A DNA stretch of 64,000 nt from Cladorrhinum sp. PSN259. Taxonomy: Eukaryota > Ascomycota > Sordariomycetes > Sordariales > Podosporaceae. Made by a program: the position numbers and the translations under genes. This document shows, piece after piece, positions 45,415-57,021 of the stretch. The notes below the pieces were generated by a model. It did no database searches. It was not told where the DNA came from and saw only the letters and a program-made list of their open reading frames with translations. Numbering within the stretch: position 1 is the first letter of the stretch; each line of letters starts with the position of its first letter. The DNA lies in NCBI GenBank assembly GCA_033725935.1, contig MU867103.1, positions 283,147 to 347,146 on the forward strand, in the 5' to 3' direction.

Positions 45415-46423
45415 TCAAGGCCCTAACCTCTGAGTGCTCCCAACAAGTCCCAATCCAACACCTCCCGAGCCACCCGCGTTGTTGGAGGGCAACACTCCAA
45501 ACCTCCCATACGTCTTCTGGTCGATGCTCACATAGTGGGGCAACCTCCCAAGCAAGTTAAGCTTGCCTTCAATCCATCTGGCAATCTTCTCGGGGGGCGC
45601 AAGGAACTTGAGGAGTCCATTTCCAGCTACAGCACACTCATCGTCAGCAACCAATCCCCTTTCTTGAGGTTTCCCAGGGGCAAACATACCAGCATATCCC
45701 ACAACCAACCCAGCCGCATGTCCCAAAAAGCTCGAGCTCGGCACAAGCGCAGCCATCACAAACAAAATCGCAATCGGCGTCGTCCAAGTAGGGATGTTAT
45801 GGCCAGCAAGCACAAACTTGGGGTTCGTCTTGTACGTGCGCATGGCTTCCAACCCAAGGAGCGTAAACACCCACATGCTATCAGCCAAATCATTAGCCCT
45901 TTTCTTTCCTTCAAACCCTCACGATAGTCTTTGAGAACTCACCTAGCACCCATAACAGCCGTATTCGCTCCCATAATCTTCTCAACAACAATATACATAA
46001 CAGCCGGAATGGTCGTCAACGCTATAATTTCCCACATGTCAGCAACGATCTCTTCTTTTTTTTTTTTTTAACCCCCACCATTGTGGTGTATATAATGTAT
46101 AACTCACGTCCAAAAAACAGCGCCAAACAGTTCAAAGTCCCATACTCAGCCTCGAACCTCTCCAACAGCGGAGCAATAGCAAAAACATTCATCAACGCGT
46201 GCCACAGATTCAGATGAATTAAAGGAAAGGTATTCATCCTGTACAACGTCCCCAGTCCCATTTCTGCGGGTATCAAGGCGCCCCATTGTCGTAGATCCCA
46301 TGCCGTCTGTAAGCCCGCGAACCAGAATCCGGTTATGGCCAGTAGGACGAGGCGGGTGAAGAGTGGTAAGCGGAAGACGTAGCTTCGAGCTCTCGAGGTG
46401 TTGAACGTTGTTAGGGATGGCAT
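45415..46423 (-). CDS. rbd2: Rhomboid-family intramembrane protease RBD2
   Basis: Exons 46423-46108, 46021-45943, 45877-45690 and 45626-45415 give 264 aa; introns are 86, 65 and 63 nt. Family blocks are RARSYVFRLPLFTRLVLLAI, the loop with YRMNTFPLIHLNLWHALMNV, and LERFEAEYGTL. The catalytic pair is Ser132 (VMGASMWVF) and His185 (SSFLGHAAGL). The C-terminal LKFLAPPEKIARWIEGKLNL and YVSIDQKTYGRFGVLP follow. Intron 3 (GTATGT, GCTGAC branch, GTAG) has no in-frame stop and a length divisible by three, so it could be read as 21 extra residues. Removing it brings the sixth helix directly to GNGLLKFLAPP. RBD2 is a Golgi/ER rhomboid; in some fungi it takes part in processing the SREBP transcription factor. 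Confidence 0.92.
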
Positions 46424-47407
46424 TTTTGTTTTTGCTTGCTTGCTTGCCCTCCTTTCTTCCCTTTTATTTTCCCTTATATAAATGTGTATTTTTCGGTGCC
46501 GTTTACCTCATTCCTTTTTTTTTTCTTTTTTGGGTCGTCTATATTATCGTCTAGTCCTGCGTTCTCGTGAGGGTCGTTCGGTTTCGTTTGTTGGCTCGTC
46601 TTCGAGGTTCCAAGGTCGGGTTCCGGATCTCTTTTTTGTTTCAAGCAATTCCGTCTTTTCAGGGATAAACCGTGGCGCTTCCTGTCGGTTGCAAAAGGTC
46701 TTGGGGAAATAAGGAACGAAAGGCGCAAAAAAAAATTATTGGTCAGGGCAATTTCTAGAGAAGAAGAAATAAGAATCCTCGAAATTATTAAATCGATGTT
46801 TAAAGAATGACCTGGCCGCATTGAACCGGTCCTTCCAATCCATCCACTCAACAGTTCAGACCTGAGAGACCCTGTTGCTTGTTGCTGGCAATTGACTAGC
46901 GAGCCTCGGATAGTTGCATATGTCACGTAACGGCCATGAATGCCGATCTACCCGGTGTTCCCCCCTAACCTTGACTGCCCTTCATGTAGTCTCCCCCTTA
47001 TCTTAAACAAGTTCAGCGCAACAACATCACTTCATTATGCATTTATTTTTAAAATCATTTTGTTTTTGCTCCCTAAAGACTTGAGAAGAGATATTACAAA
47101 TCAAGGCACAAACTTCCATCCAGAACTAAACCCAATCGCAAAGAAGTCCACCTCCCAGAAGCATTACCAGTCACATCTTCACACAACCAAAGGACCATCC
47201 TTTTCATTTTTGAATTTTTTACAGATTCCATTGAAAATGCAGGCCATGAGTATACATACAAAAGGAAAAACAAGTGTTGCGGGTACGCCAATCCAGTAGT
47301 CCCTGAACCACTCCATGCCTACAGCTCCCTGCTGTCTTCCTCATTCACTGTCATCATGACGCGCACACGTCATCTAAAGGGGTATTTTTATTTTGTTAAA
47401 TGACTTT
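46424..47407. promoter_or_regulatory. RBD2 upstream region / aconitase 3' flank
   Basis: About 980 bp. A T11 run lies at about 46517-46533, and the region near 47000-47250 is AT-rich. No gene with motifs was found on either strand. Confidence 0.5.
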
Positions 47408-49916
47408 TTAAGCCCTGCCGGACTTCTTGGCCATGGTGTTGAGGGCAGAGCCGTTCTTGAACCACTCAATCTGGGCCTCGTTGAAGGTGTGGGAGAGCTT
47501 GATGTCGAAGGTCTTGCCGTCCTTGGGGTGAACGCGGAGGGTGATGGGCTGGCCAACAGCGAGCTCGGTGGCGAGAACATCGACCTTGTCCTCGGGCTTG
47601 ATCTTGTCGTAGTCGGCGGGGTCGGAGAAGGTGAGGGGAAGCATACCCTGCTTCTTCAAGTTGGTCTCGTGGATACGAGCGAAGGAGCGGGTGATGATGG
47701 CGAGACCACCGAGGTGGCGGGGCTCGAGAGCGGCGTGCTCACGGGAAGAACCCTCACCGTAGTTCCAGTCACCAATGACAACCCACCTGATGCCCTTGGC
47801 CTTGTAGTCACGGGCAACGGCGGGGACAGCATCCCACTCGCCGGTGGTAACGTTCTTGATCTTGTTGGCCTCACCGTTGGCCTCGTTGATAGCACCAATC
47901 AACATGTTGTTGGAGATGTTGTCAAGATGGCCACGGTACTTGAGCCAGGGGCCGGCCATGGAGATGTGGTCGGTGGTGGTCTTGCCCTGGCACTTGATGA
48001 GAATAGGGAGATCGGTGGCATCCTTGCCGTCCCAAGCGTTGAAGGGAGAAAGAATCTGGAGACGGTCAGAGGAAGGAGAAACCTGGACCTGGACGGTAGA
48101 GCGGTCGGTGGGAGGAGCCTGGTAGGTGTCCTGGCCCGGGTCGTAGCCACCGGAGGGGAGGCCATCACCGGTTGGGGGAGCGAGCTTGAAGTCCTTTCCA
48201 TCCTTGTCCTTGAGGGTGTCGGTCAAGGGGTTGAAGGAGAGGCGGCCGGCAATGGTCATGGCGACGACTAGATCGGGGGAGGCGACGAAGGAGTGGGTGG
48301 CGGGGTTACCGTCGTTACGTCCGGTGAAGTTACGGTTGTAAGACGAAATGATAGAGTTGGCCTCGCCCTTCTTGACGTCCTGACGATCCCACTGACCAAT
48401 GCAGGGGCCGCAAGCGTTGGCGAGAACGACGCCACCGAACTCCTCGAAGGTCTTGAGCTGGCCATCACGGGCAATGGTGGCGCGAATCTGCTCGGAACCG
48501 GGGGTGACGGTGAAGATAGACTTGGCCTTGATGCCGTGGTTGAGGGCATCGCGGGCGATGGAGGCGCCACGGCTCATGTCCTCGTAGGAGGAGTTGGTGC
48601 AAGAGCCGATAAGACCGACCTTGAGCTCCTCGGGCCAGCCGTTCTTCTTGGCGGCTTCGGCGAACTTGGAGATGGGGGTAGCAAGATCGGGGGTGAAGGG
48701 ACCGTTGATGTGCGGCTCGAGCTCAGAAAGGTTGATCTCGATGAGCTGGTCGTACTCGGCACCCTCATCGGCCTTGAGCTCCTTGGCGTAAGTGCGGGCG
48801 AAGTCACCGATCTCGGTTCTCTTGGTGGCCTTGAGGTAGTCGTACATGCGGTCGTTGAAGGGGAAGAGCGAAGTGGTAGCGCCAATCTCAGCACCCATGT
48901 TGCAGATGGTGGCCATACCGGTGGCAGAAAGGCTGTTGACACCCTCGCCGAAGTACTCAACGATGGCGCCAGTGCCACCCTTGACGGTGGTGATGCCGGC
49001 AACCTTGAGGATGACATCCTTGGGGGTAGTCCAGCCACCAATAGCACCAGTGAGCTTCACACCAATAACCTTGGGGGCCTTGAGCTCCCAGGGAAGGTTG
49101 GCCATGACATCGACGGCATCAGCACCACCGACACCAATAGCAGCCATACCGAGACCACCAGCGTTGGGAGTGTGGGAATCAGTACCGATAAGGAGGCCAC
49201 CGGGGAAAGCTGGTTAATTGTTAGCTGGCAAACTCGAATCTTCGTTCTTACTCTTGAAATTGGGGCTGCGTACCATAGTTCTCCAAGAGAATCTGGTGGA
49301 TGATACCAGAGCCGGGCTTCCAGAAACCAATGTTGTACTTGGCGCAGGCAGAGGCAAGGAAGTCGTAGACCTCCTTGTTGATGCTGACAGCGCGCGCCAA
49401 ATCCTTCTCACCACCAATCTGGGCCTCAATCAAGTGGTCGCAGTGGACGGTGGAGGGGTTAGCGACGGCGGGCATGCCAGCCGACATGAACTGAAGGATA
49501 GCCATCTGGGCGGTGGCGTCCTGGCAGGCAACGCGATCAGGGCGGAGCCTGAGGTAGGACTTTCCACGCTCGATATCCTGACCGTGGGGGTCGTCCAAGT
49601 GAGAATAGAGAATCTTCTCGGCGTAGGCGAGAGGGCGGTTAAGTCTGGAGCGGACAATGCTGAGGTTCTCAGACATCTTCTTGTAATTGATGAAGTTGCC
49701 CTCCTCCCAGTTGTTCTGGCGGACCTGTACATCGCAAAGGGGGCATGGTCAGTCGCTTGGCTTCGAGGGCATATAGATTGCTGTCGACGTTCGACGTTTA
49801 CACACCTTCTTGTCCAGAGGAGAGTCGGAGACGGTAGCCATGCGGCGAATGCCCAGGCTGGCGCTGCCCAGAGCACGGCTCCGGGCGGCGCCCATGAGCT
49901 GACGAGTAGCCATCAT
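47408..49916 (-). CDS. aco1: Aconitate hydratase, mitochondrial
   Basis: Exons 49916-49806, 49724-49274 and 49209-47408 give 787 aa; introns are 81 and 64 nt. An Arg/Ala/Ser-rich presequence (about residues 1-27, with IRRMA near its end) targets the matrix. The [4Fe-4S] cluster cysteines are Cys391 in GSCTNSS and Cys454/Cys457 in ANACGPCIGQW. Substrate-site blocks include TDSHTPNAGG, NRNFTGRNDG, TTTDHISMAGP, and WNYGEGSSREHAAL before the swivel domain's RSFARIHETNLKKQG. The enzyme isomerises citrate to isocitrate in the TCA cycle. Strong codon bias (C/G third positions) points to high expression and creates long antisense open frames. Two adjacent ATGs start the frame. A CCAAT-N12-GAT element lies about 300 bp upstream. 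Confidence 0.97.
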
Positions 49917-52109
49917 TGTGACGACGATCAGCTCGAGGCGACAGTCAGTTAGGAGTGGGGAGGCACAGTTCTCGACGACGACGGGAGGGCGACGACGAGG
50001 TAAAAAAGGGGAAAGGGACGGCTAGAAAAAAAGAGAGGAAAAAAGGTGGAGAGTTTTGTAGATAACCGCAGGAATCCGCAGGAGGGGAATTGAGCTCAAA
50101 AGTGGCAACGAGGTCTGGCAAGCAGGGAGCATGCGAGCAACAACTGGAGCTCCTGCCACCGTCATAGCCGAGAAAGTCTCTGGCTCGGTTGGAGACAAGG
50201 GCAGTGGCCAATCAGAGCGCAGCCGATTATGCCTTTCCGCAATGTGGGGGAGCATTTTGGGGGGGCATTGATCGCAACCTTTGCCAGGACATGACATCGT
50301 TGCCAGCTCGAATCAGACTAGCCTTGTTTCAATTGGTTTCCATTTGTGCTCTTTATTTTCTGATCTTCAAAGAAACGGCAATATCTGTCCCACGTCCAGG
50401 CCAAGCCGTTATCTCTCGAAGATAATGACAACAGCTCTCTTCGATTCCAGAATCTTTGACAGATGTCAAGCCGGAAAACAATCAGCTATTCGGTCGGGAA
50501 CCTCAGATTGAACGAATCTGTCAAGACGCCGCATCCGTGGCCATCGAGGGGAATCTACGGTTCCTTGCAGGGATATCGGATGAAAGGTAGACGCGAGCAC
50601 GAACAGCCGAGGCAGCACTCCCCTTTCCTCCTGATTTCCGCTTGAATCGTTGGCAAGGAGATGCAATGTTAATGTTTCTATAATTTCCATTTTCTATGGG
50701 GTCCAGAGTGGCTTTCATTGTTGGGGTTTGGGGTTTGGAAAACTGGTTCTAAATTCGGGCCTTTGTGGTTCTGAAGAAATAAGGCGGAGGTTCTAACCGG
50801 GATCTGAGGTGATGCTGATGACATCTGTTTGTGGGCTTTGCATCCAATGTTGCATGTGCCTCCTCTCAAGTAACCAACAGAGACGACTTGGTGAGATTGC
50901 CGCCGTATCTTCCAGCTGAGCCTCTCTTGAGGACACCTGACCAAAGTCCTGATGAGCCTCATTTCGTGCATTAATTTCAACGAGAGTGCATTCGCAGGCA
51001 AATCCCGCAGTTGTTCCCGCATTCTCGGAGGACTTGGAGATTGTACAGCAGGTCTACCGGGTTCCCCACGTGGGGCGGCTGTTAGTGCGCGCGCAGCCAA
51101 TGCCAGGTGGGCTATATCCAATCGCGGCCAAGAAGTACTTCGAGATGCGCTGAATATATCCTCTTTGTTGAAGCCTGGAGGTACCTTTGCAGCAAGATAG
51201 AGGTTCGCAAACCTACAGTATAACAAATCAATAAGTTGCGGGGAGCTGCAAGTTCACACTCTCAGATGTTGGCTGTCAAAGCGTTGGCAGACGTCAACCT
51301 GAGGGGTTGAAGACGCGCGGGGTCGTGCTGGTTCTTTCGAATCATGGCCACCAGACCCTGCACGGCTATTAAAAGTGACGCAACTACTCGCATCCTGAGC
51401 CGGTGATGATCCCCATTGACGGCACCGGTATATCCGGCGGCCATCCGGCGTTTCCATTGCTTCACAATCTTTCGTTGTCAATGTTGGACATCGACGTCTC
51501 GACTTTTGGGCCTCGCCAATGTCGCATCAAGGATGGACTCTAGCCCAGCGCGCGGGAGCGGGGCAAACATTTAGCACATCTTGGCGCGCGGACACAAGGA
51601 AATTTCTTTTGACCTGGAGACGTCCAAAGTGGGGCCGCTCGGGACGTGGCCGGCTCGGCGCCCTTGTTCGCTCGGCGGAGAGATGGAGATTCGAGGGCGA
51701 TAGTCCGTAGCTCCGGGATGCACAGAATGTTCGGAGAAGTGCGGCATTTCAAGGAAATCCGGCGGAGGAAGGACGGCGACAACAATCTTGGTGACTCCTG
51801 GAGCGGTGTTGAGATGACAATCAAAATTGACGAGTGCCAGACTTTCTTGATTTTGCATGTGCAAATCAAAGTTCCTGTTAGTCCCGAGCACTCGGGCTGA
51901 ACGGCGCTCTTCCCCGCCAAAAGCTCGGGCGCTACACAATGTCAAAAAATGTTACTGCCAAAAATTTTCCCCACGTCCCACTTTATTGGTGTACCACTGA
52001 ACCTCAAGTCCCAACCTACAACAGAATTGACTTGACAGGGTATCAATAAAAACGATACTCGTATTTTCCATCCAAAAAAAAATTCAACAGGCCTAATATC
52101 ACAGCCAAA
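49917..52109. other. Intergenic region with aconitase promoter
   Basis: About 2.2 kb between aconitase (-) and BUD20 (+). The first 400 bp hold the aconitase promoter with a CCAATCA box. Further frames of up to 182 codons on the minus strand (51226-50678) lack motifs. A GGGGTTTGGGGTTTGG block lies at about 50723-50738. No RNA gene was recognised. Confidence 0.5.
50208..50227 (+). promoter_or_regulatory. CCAAT-N12-GAT element upstream of aconitase (candidate CBC:HapX site)
   Basis: CCAAT at 50208-50212 is followed by exactly 12 bases and GAT at 50225-50227. This matches the bipartite code CSAAT-N12-RWT described for the CCAAT-binding complex with the iron-regulatory bZIP HapX. It lies 292 bp upstream of the aconitase ATG. 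Aconitase genes are known HapX-repressed targets in aspergilli during iron starvation. That this copy is functional is inference. Confidence 0.5.
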
Positions 52110-52570
52110 ATGGGTATCTTTGCGAAGCGCACGAAGACCAAGACGAGGAGAAAGACTCGGTGAGGGCTGAATTATGAACCATATATAAAAGAGTTCTTCC
52201 AACTGACTGTGGTGGATGAATAGTGATATCGATCAGATTGCTCGCGATGTTTTGTCCCCACGACATCTTGAACTTTTCAAGCAGACAAAGGCAAATGAGG
52301 ATCTGCCTGGTCTAGGCCGTCACTACTGTGTTGAGTGCGCCAAGTGGTTTGATACCGAGAACACTCTCGTTTCTCACAGAAAGGGGAAACCTCATAGGAG
52401 ACAGTAAGTTCCAGGAGACTCCAAGGTCTGAATTACTCTAACACTCATACAGACTCAAGCAGCTGAAGGAGGGTGCTTTCACTCACGAGGAGTCCCTTGC
52501 GGCCGCTGGTCTCAGGATAGACAACGGCCCAGAGAAGCCCAAGGCCGACATGGAAATTGATATGGCATGA
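52110..52570 (+). CDS. bud20: Ribosome-biogenesis zinc-finger protein BUD20 (ZNF593 family)
   Basis: Exons 52110-52159, 52224-52403 and 52453-52570 give 115 aa; introns are 64 and 49 nt. The basic start (MGIFAKRTKTKTRRKTR) is followed by DIDQIARDVLSP, GLGRHYCVECAKWFD and the second half of the zinc finger, LVSHRKGKPHRRQ. The finger pattern is C-x2-C-x12-H-x5-H, the U1-like C2H2 type. LKQLKEGAFTHEES follows, then a short acidic end. In yeast Bud20 is a shuttling factor of the pre-60S ribosomal particle. The length is that of the family. Too small and too split by introns to stand out as one open frame. Confidence 0.93.
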
Positions 52571-53440
52571 GTACGGGTGTTGTACTACAGCTAATATTAT
52601 TTCACGACAAGGACAATGGGTTTTCGAGGCCGCAAACAGCATCAGTCGGTTTAGGTTTAGGCGCAACGGGCGTTTGGGTTGGTCAACTTCGCGGCGTTCA
52701 GATTCAAAAGGGAGGATGTTCTTTGCATCTATTTCGAGCTTTACATTAACCATCAACATTAAGTTGTTGCAACTAGATATTCGCACATCTGATGACACAG
52801 TTGACATCTGCTTCCACAGGTTGTCGTTCATAAGAATGGTCTAGGAAGTTTAAGGAAATTTACGGAAAATAAAAGATGCCCTACCAGGGTGTCGTAACGG
52901 TCGACTTAAACGGTGCTTAGATTCATATAGCTTGTGTGAACGGATGCTCGCTATCAGTTCAAATGGCGGACGGGCTGTAATGCACGCTGCTTTTCGTAGC
53001 CAACTCTACCTTCGGCTTAGATGGTGAGCTTTTTGCATATTTTTGACTCTTTATTTGGTTCCTACTTTTTGCAGAACACTGTTATATTTTCCAGTTGTTC
53101 TGTCCGTAATTATAGATTGATATTCAAATATTAACCCCGGTCTCAGGATGTTGGATGTGATAATGTGGCCGAGTATATATCTCGATATTTGCATGCAACA
53201 ATCTGAAGTTTTGCAATTACTGGAGTAGCGGGCGATTCCTTATCAGCAGCCTTATCAGCCTTCTCAGTCCCACTTTTGCCTCATGATCCTTGTCGTCGCG
53301 AGTCGCAGCAACCAAACCGCGAAATTGTTAGTGCGATGTCAAGCAGATGCTATCAATCTGCAATCGCTGTCGTCGCAACGAGAGGCTCCATACATGAATG
53401 CTACCGGCGTCACGTATTTCACCCATTAATATCACAAATC
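52571..53440. other. Intergenic region, BUD20 3' flank and upstream region of the HAD gene
   Basis: 870 bp. The end contains an in-frame upstream ATG at 53336 that could extend the next gene by 35 residues. No independent gene or RNA was recognised. Confidence 0.5.
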
Positions 53441-55490
53441 ATGGGTCCATCAGCACATGCCGCCTTCAGCAATGGCGCCTTCAATGGATTCAACAGCGGC
53501 AACAATGCGCAGAACAATCCGCACACCGTAACCGCCATGGGACGGTGGTCCATTCTTAACAATCAACTCCCAGGTTTGCCATCTCTGAGCACATCATGGC
53601 TTCTTGAAGCTCCGATGCTGAAATCCCAATCACTCTAGCTACCGACACGATCAAGGCCATTCATATTTACGACTTCGATAATACTCGTACGCAACCCAAC
53701 ACTGCCCTCGTCTAATCTCTTTAGCTGTAGCTAACGTTTTGCGACGCGACGCAGTCTTCAAGACCCCGCTCCCAAACCCCAAAATATGGAATGGTCCAAC
53801 CATAGGCACTTTGTCGAACCCCGATTGCTTTGTGAACGGCGGGTGGTGGCACGACTCGAGAATCCTCGCTGCGACAGGTGAAGGCATCGCCAAGGAGGAA
53901 CAGCGAGCATGGGATGGGTGGTGGAACGAGAAGATCGTGGAGCTGATCCATTTGAGTAACAAACAGAAGGATGCCCTCTGCGTTCTGCTCACCGGACGCT
54001 CCGAGTCAGGATTCAGTGAGCTCATAAAGCGTATGGTTACAAGCAAGGGACTTGAGTTTCACATGATTTCGTTAAAGCCAGCCGTCGGCCCCGACAATCA
54101 GCGATTCCAAAGCACCATCCAGTTCAAGCACGTCTTACTCGAATGTCTGATGGAGACATACAAGAATGCCGAGGATATTCGCATCTACGAAGATCGGGTC
54201 AAGCACGTGAAGAGCTTCCGCGACTTCCTCAACGACTTCAACAAGAAGCAGCACTCCAATCCAACCCGAGGGCCCATCAACGGCGAGGTCATCCAAGTGG
54301 CAGATATGGTAACATACCTCGATCCTATCGTCGAAGTGGCCGAAGTCCAGTCGATCGTTAACGACCACAATGCCGCGCTCTCTAAGCGACGACGCGGTAC
54401 GCGTGGCGATCCCTTGGCCATTCGCAAATCAGTCTTCTATACTGGATACCTCGTTAAAGATACCGATGCCCAACGTCTCCTCAGCCTCGTTCAGATACCC
54501 CAAAACCTTCCCGAAGGTGAACTCAAATTACATGCAAGCAATATCATGATTTGTCCTCGCCCATGCCCGGCACACATCCTTGAGAAAGTTGGCGGAATGG
54601 GCGCCAAGATGAAATGGGAGGTAACTGGAACCGCATGCTTTGAGAACAACATCTGGGCTGTCGCTCTTCGCCCTGTGCCCGCCAGCGCGAAGTACCACAT
54701 TAGCAGCCCCACGCCATTCGTCGTGCTCGCCCTACGTAAGGGCGCACGGCACGTTGACGCCGGCAAGATTCATAACTGGCAGCCGGTATCGCCTGATAAG
54801 GCCTTCACGTTCGAGACGACGGTTGGAGAGAAGATCTTGCTGAGGATCGAGAATGCGAATCAGCCATTTGATGGGCATTACGAGACGGCACCGAAGGGAA
54901 TCAAGCGGAAGCACACAGTTGGGGAGGACGACTTTAGGTCGAGGCAGGGACAGCAACAGCAGCAGCATCACTCTGCGGCGAACCAAAAGAATTTTCATCA
55001 CAACCAGAATTTCTCCGGCGGAGGCGGTCGTGGTGGCAGCTCCAATAGGGGAGGTGGAGGTTTCCGCGGAGGCGGCAATGCTGGCGGAGGTGGAGGAGGA
55101 GGCGGAGGAGGAGGCAACAATAATAACGGCGGACAAGGAGGAGGCAAATTCGGTAAACATCAACGAGGCGGGAAAGGGGGCAGAGGTGGTCGAGGAGGTG
55201 GTGGTGGTGGTGGCCACGGAGGTGGAGCTCATGGTAGTGGAGGGCACCATCATAATCATCATTATAAATCGTTGGATGATGTTGGTGGAAGGGACAGCCA
55301 GGGCGGATTCTCGCAGATGTATGAAGATGTGCAGGCGACTATCCCCAAGGGTCCGTCCAATCCGCAGAATCCGGGGTTCTATCCTGGGGTACAGCCGCAG
55401 AATCAGCAGTTTGGTGGTGGAGGTGGTGGTGGGAATAAACCGAATAATCAAGGCAGTGGTGGAGGGGAAGGGGTTGGAAGTTATTATTGA
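53441..55490 (+). CDS. HAD-fold protein of the predicted Swiss-Army-Knife RNA-repair family, with RGG-rich tail
   Basis: Exons 53441-53573, 53639-53686 (48 nt) and 53755-55490 give 638 aa; introns are 65 and 68 nt. The HAD nucleophile motif IYDFDNTLF is Asp56-Phe-Asp58 and is split between exons 2 and 3. The second HAD motif is LLTGRSESGF (Thr140). The core NGGWWHD and RIYEDRVKHVKSFRDF fit the Pfam HAD_SAK_1 group, predicted from gene-context studies to act in RNA repair. A second domain (about residues 290-450) contains LKLHASNIMI and WEVTGTACFENNIWAVAL. The last 160 residues are Gln/His/Gly-rich with several RGG-type motifs, typical of RNA-binding tails. No enzymatic activity is proven. An in-frame ATG at 53336 could add 35 residues. 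Confidence 0.85.
55005..55250 (+). repeat. Degenerate GGN coding repeat (poly-Gly/RGG)
   Basis: The tail of the HAD gene is built from GGA/GGC/GGT triplets, with one run of about eleven Gly codons near 55084-55116 and a second near 55196-55214. It is prone to length variation by slippage. Confidence 0.85.
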
Positions 55491-56739
55491 AGGCGATCAT
55501 ACGTTTGTCGGTCTGTCAGTTTGATCACGCTTCGAGCATGTTTCATGTTTTATTGGAAGGTCTTGTACGATTATTAGCATACCCCTTCATCATTGCTGTT
55601 TCTTTTTTTTCTGTTTGTCTGTTTTTCTTTGGTCTGGCATGGTATATATGGAATGAAGGAAAGGTCACCAGATCTTGGGAGTTTGTCTTTGTATGGCAGG
55701 GATGACAAAAAGGAGTATCGAAAACTGGGCTGAACGGTAAATATGGATTCTCTATGGTGGACATGAGCGAGACAGGACCAAGCGCAGAAGAGCCATATTT
55801 CTGAGCTCATCATAATTGAGCGTTAGGTTTCTTGTAGTATAAATTACTCAATAACTTGTTCTGCTACTACTGCTGCTGCTCATAAAATACTCCCTTGGCT
55901 GGAACGTCGTTGAAGTTAAGCTCCAACTACTTGGTGATCAAACTGCGTTCTGCAGAAAAATAGAGAACTTGGAAGACGAGCTCTCCTCTCCGCTTGGACG
56001 ACCCATTAATAAACTTCTTCTCTTTTATCTTTTCAAGCGACTAATTACTAGATAGATAGATACTAATACTCTTTGCCATCTGTGTGTGGTAGTAGGTATA
56101 CCGTTTATGCAAAAACCTAGTAAGAACTAGATATAGTAGATGAGATTTCTCTAAAGTCTATACGTACATACCATGTCTTCTTCACCAAAGAAGAAAAAGA
56201 AAAAAGTAAAATCCAAGATCTAGACTAAGGTACACACACACACACACACTAGTATCACAAAAGCCCAAATGGTAAAAGAGGAAGGATCCAATGTACTTAT
56301 CACCAAAAATAACCCCCCCCCCCAAAAAAAAAAAAATACCAACAGAAAAACAAAAAAGACATATATAGGTCTCCCCGTCAAGTTTTGGTTCGGGGGGTGT
56401 TTGACTTTGGAAGTATAACTTTCAAAAGTGCTGAATAAGATAAAAAGAAAAAGATTGTACTAGACTTTACCTTTTTTTCCTTTTTTTCTTTTTTTTCCTT
56501 GAAGGAATAATACTATCCAGGGAAATAAGGATTAATAAGAACAAAATAGTTCTGGTGTAATTTATAGGATACTTTTGAGTTTGCATGGAAAGGGGGGGAA
56601 AAGTTGAATCTTAGATAATGACAAACATTCTTTCTACAAGGCCAAAAGACGGGGTTTAAATGAGTAAGTCATGCCATATCTGGGGGTTTGGGTTTGATGA
56701 CACAAATACATACAGCCAGGTCTCAGGTCGGTCTTTGGT

Positions 56740-56741
<2 letters not shown>

Positions 56742-56770
<29 letters not shown>
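56742..56770. repeat. (TC)n microsatellite
   Basis: Perfect TC dinucleotide tract of about 14 units, non-coding. Confidence 0.95.
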
Positions 56771-56773
<3 letters not shown>

Positions 56774-56990
56774 GGAATATGGCTACCATTGCGACAATGG
56801 CCATGTCTCTGTCTTGGGTTGTGAAAGGATATATTCACTGAGCAAGCAAGGTATCCATGCACCATCTCTAAATCACTTACTTTCAATATTCTACTACTTA
56901 GTGTTTACTGAGATGGATTCTCAATAAATATAGGCGGCGCTCACCATCTTGATTTGTAAGATGCAAATGTAAGAAAACTGGATAGATTGT

Positions 56991-57016
<26 letters not shown>
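56991..57016. repeat. (TA)13 microsatellite
   Basis: Perfect TA tract of 13 units about 520 bp beyond the metacaspase stop codon. Confidence 0.95.

Positions 57017-57021
<5 letters not shown>

Noticed and set aside
47393..48271. Second plus-strand open frame of 292 codons opposite the end of aconitase
   Set aside because: Same codon-bias effect; no motif and no independent start context.
48293..49303. Long plus-strand open frames (up to 336 codons) opposite aconitase
   Set aside because: They are antisense shadows of a highly GC3-biased gene. The sequence is Gly/Val/Leu/Asp low complexity with no motif, and the sense frame is an unmistakable aconitase.
50678..51226. Minus-strand frame of 182 codons upstream of aconitase
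   Set aside because: No motif and no sign of splicing or conserved composition.
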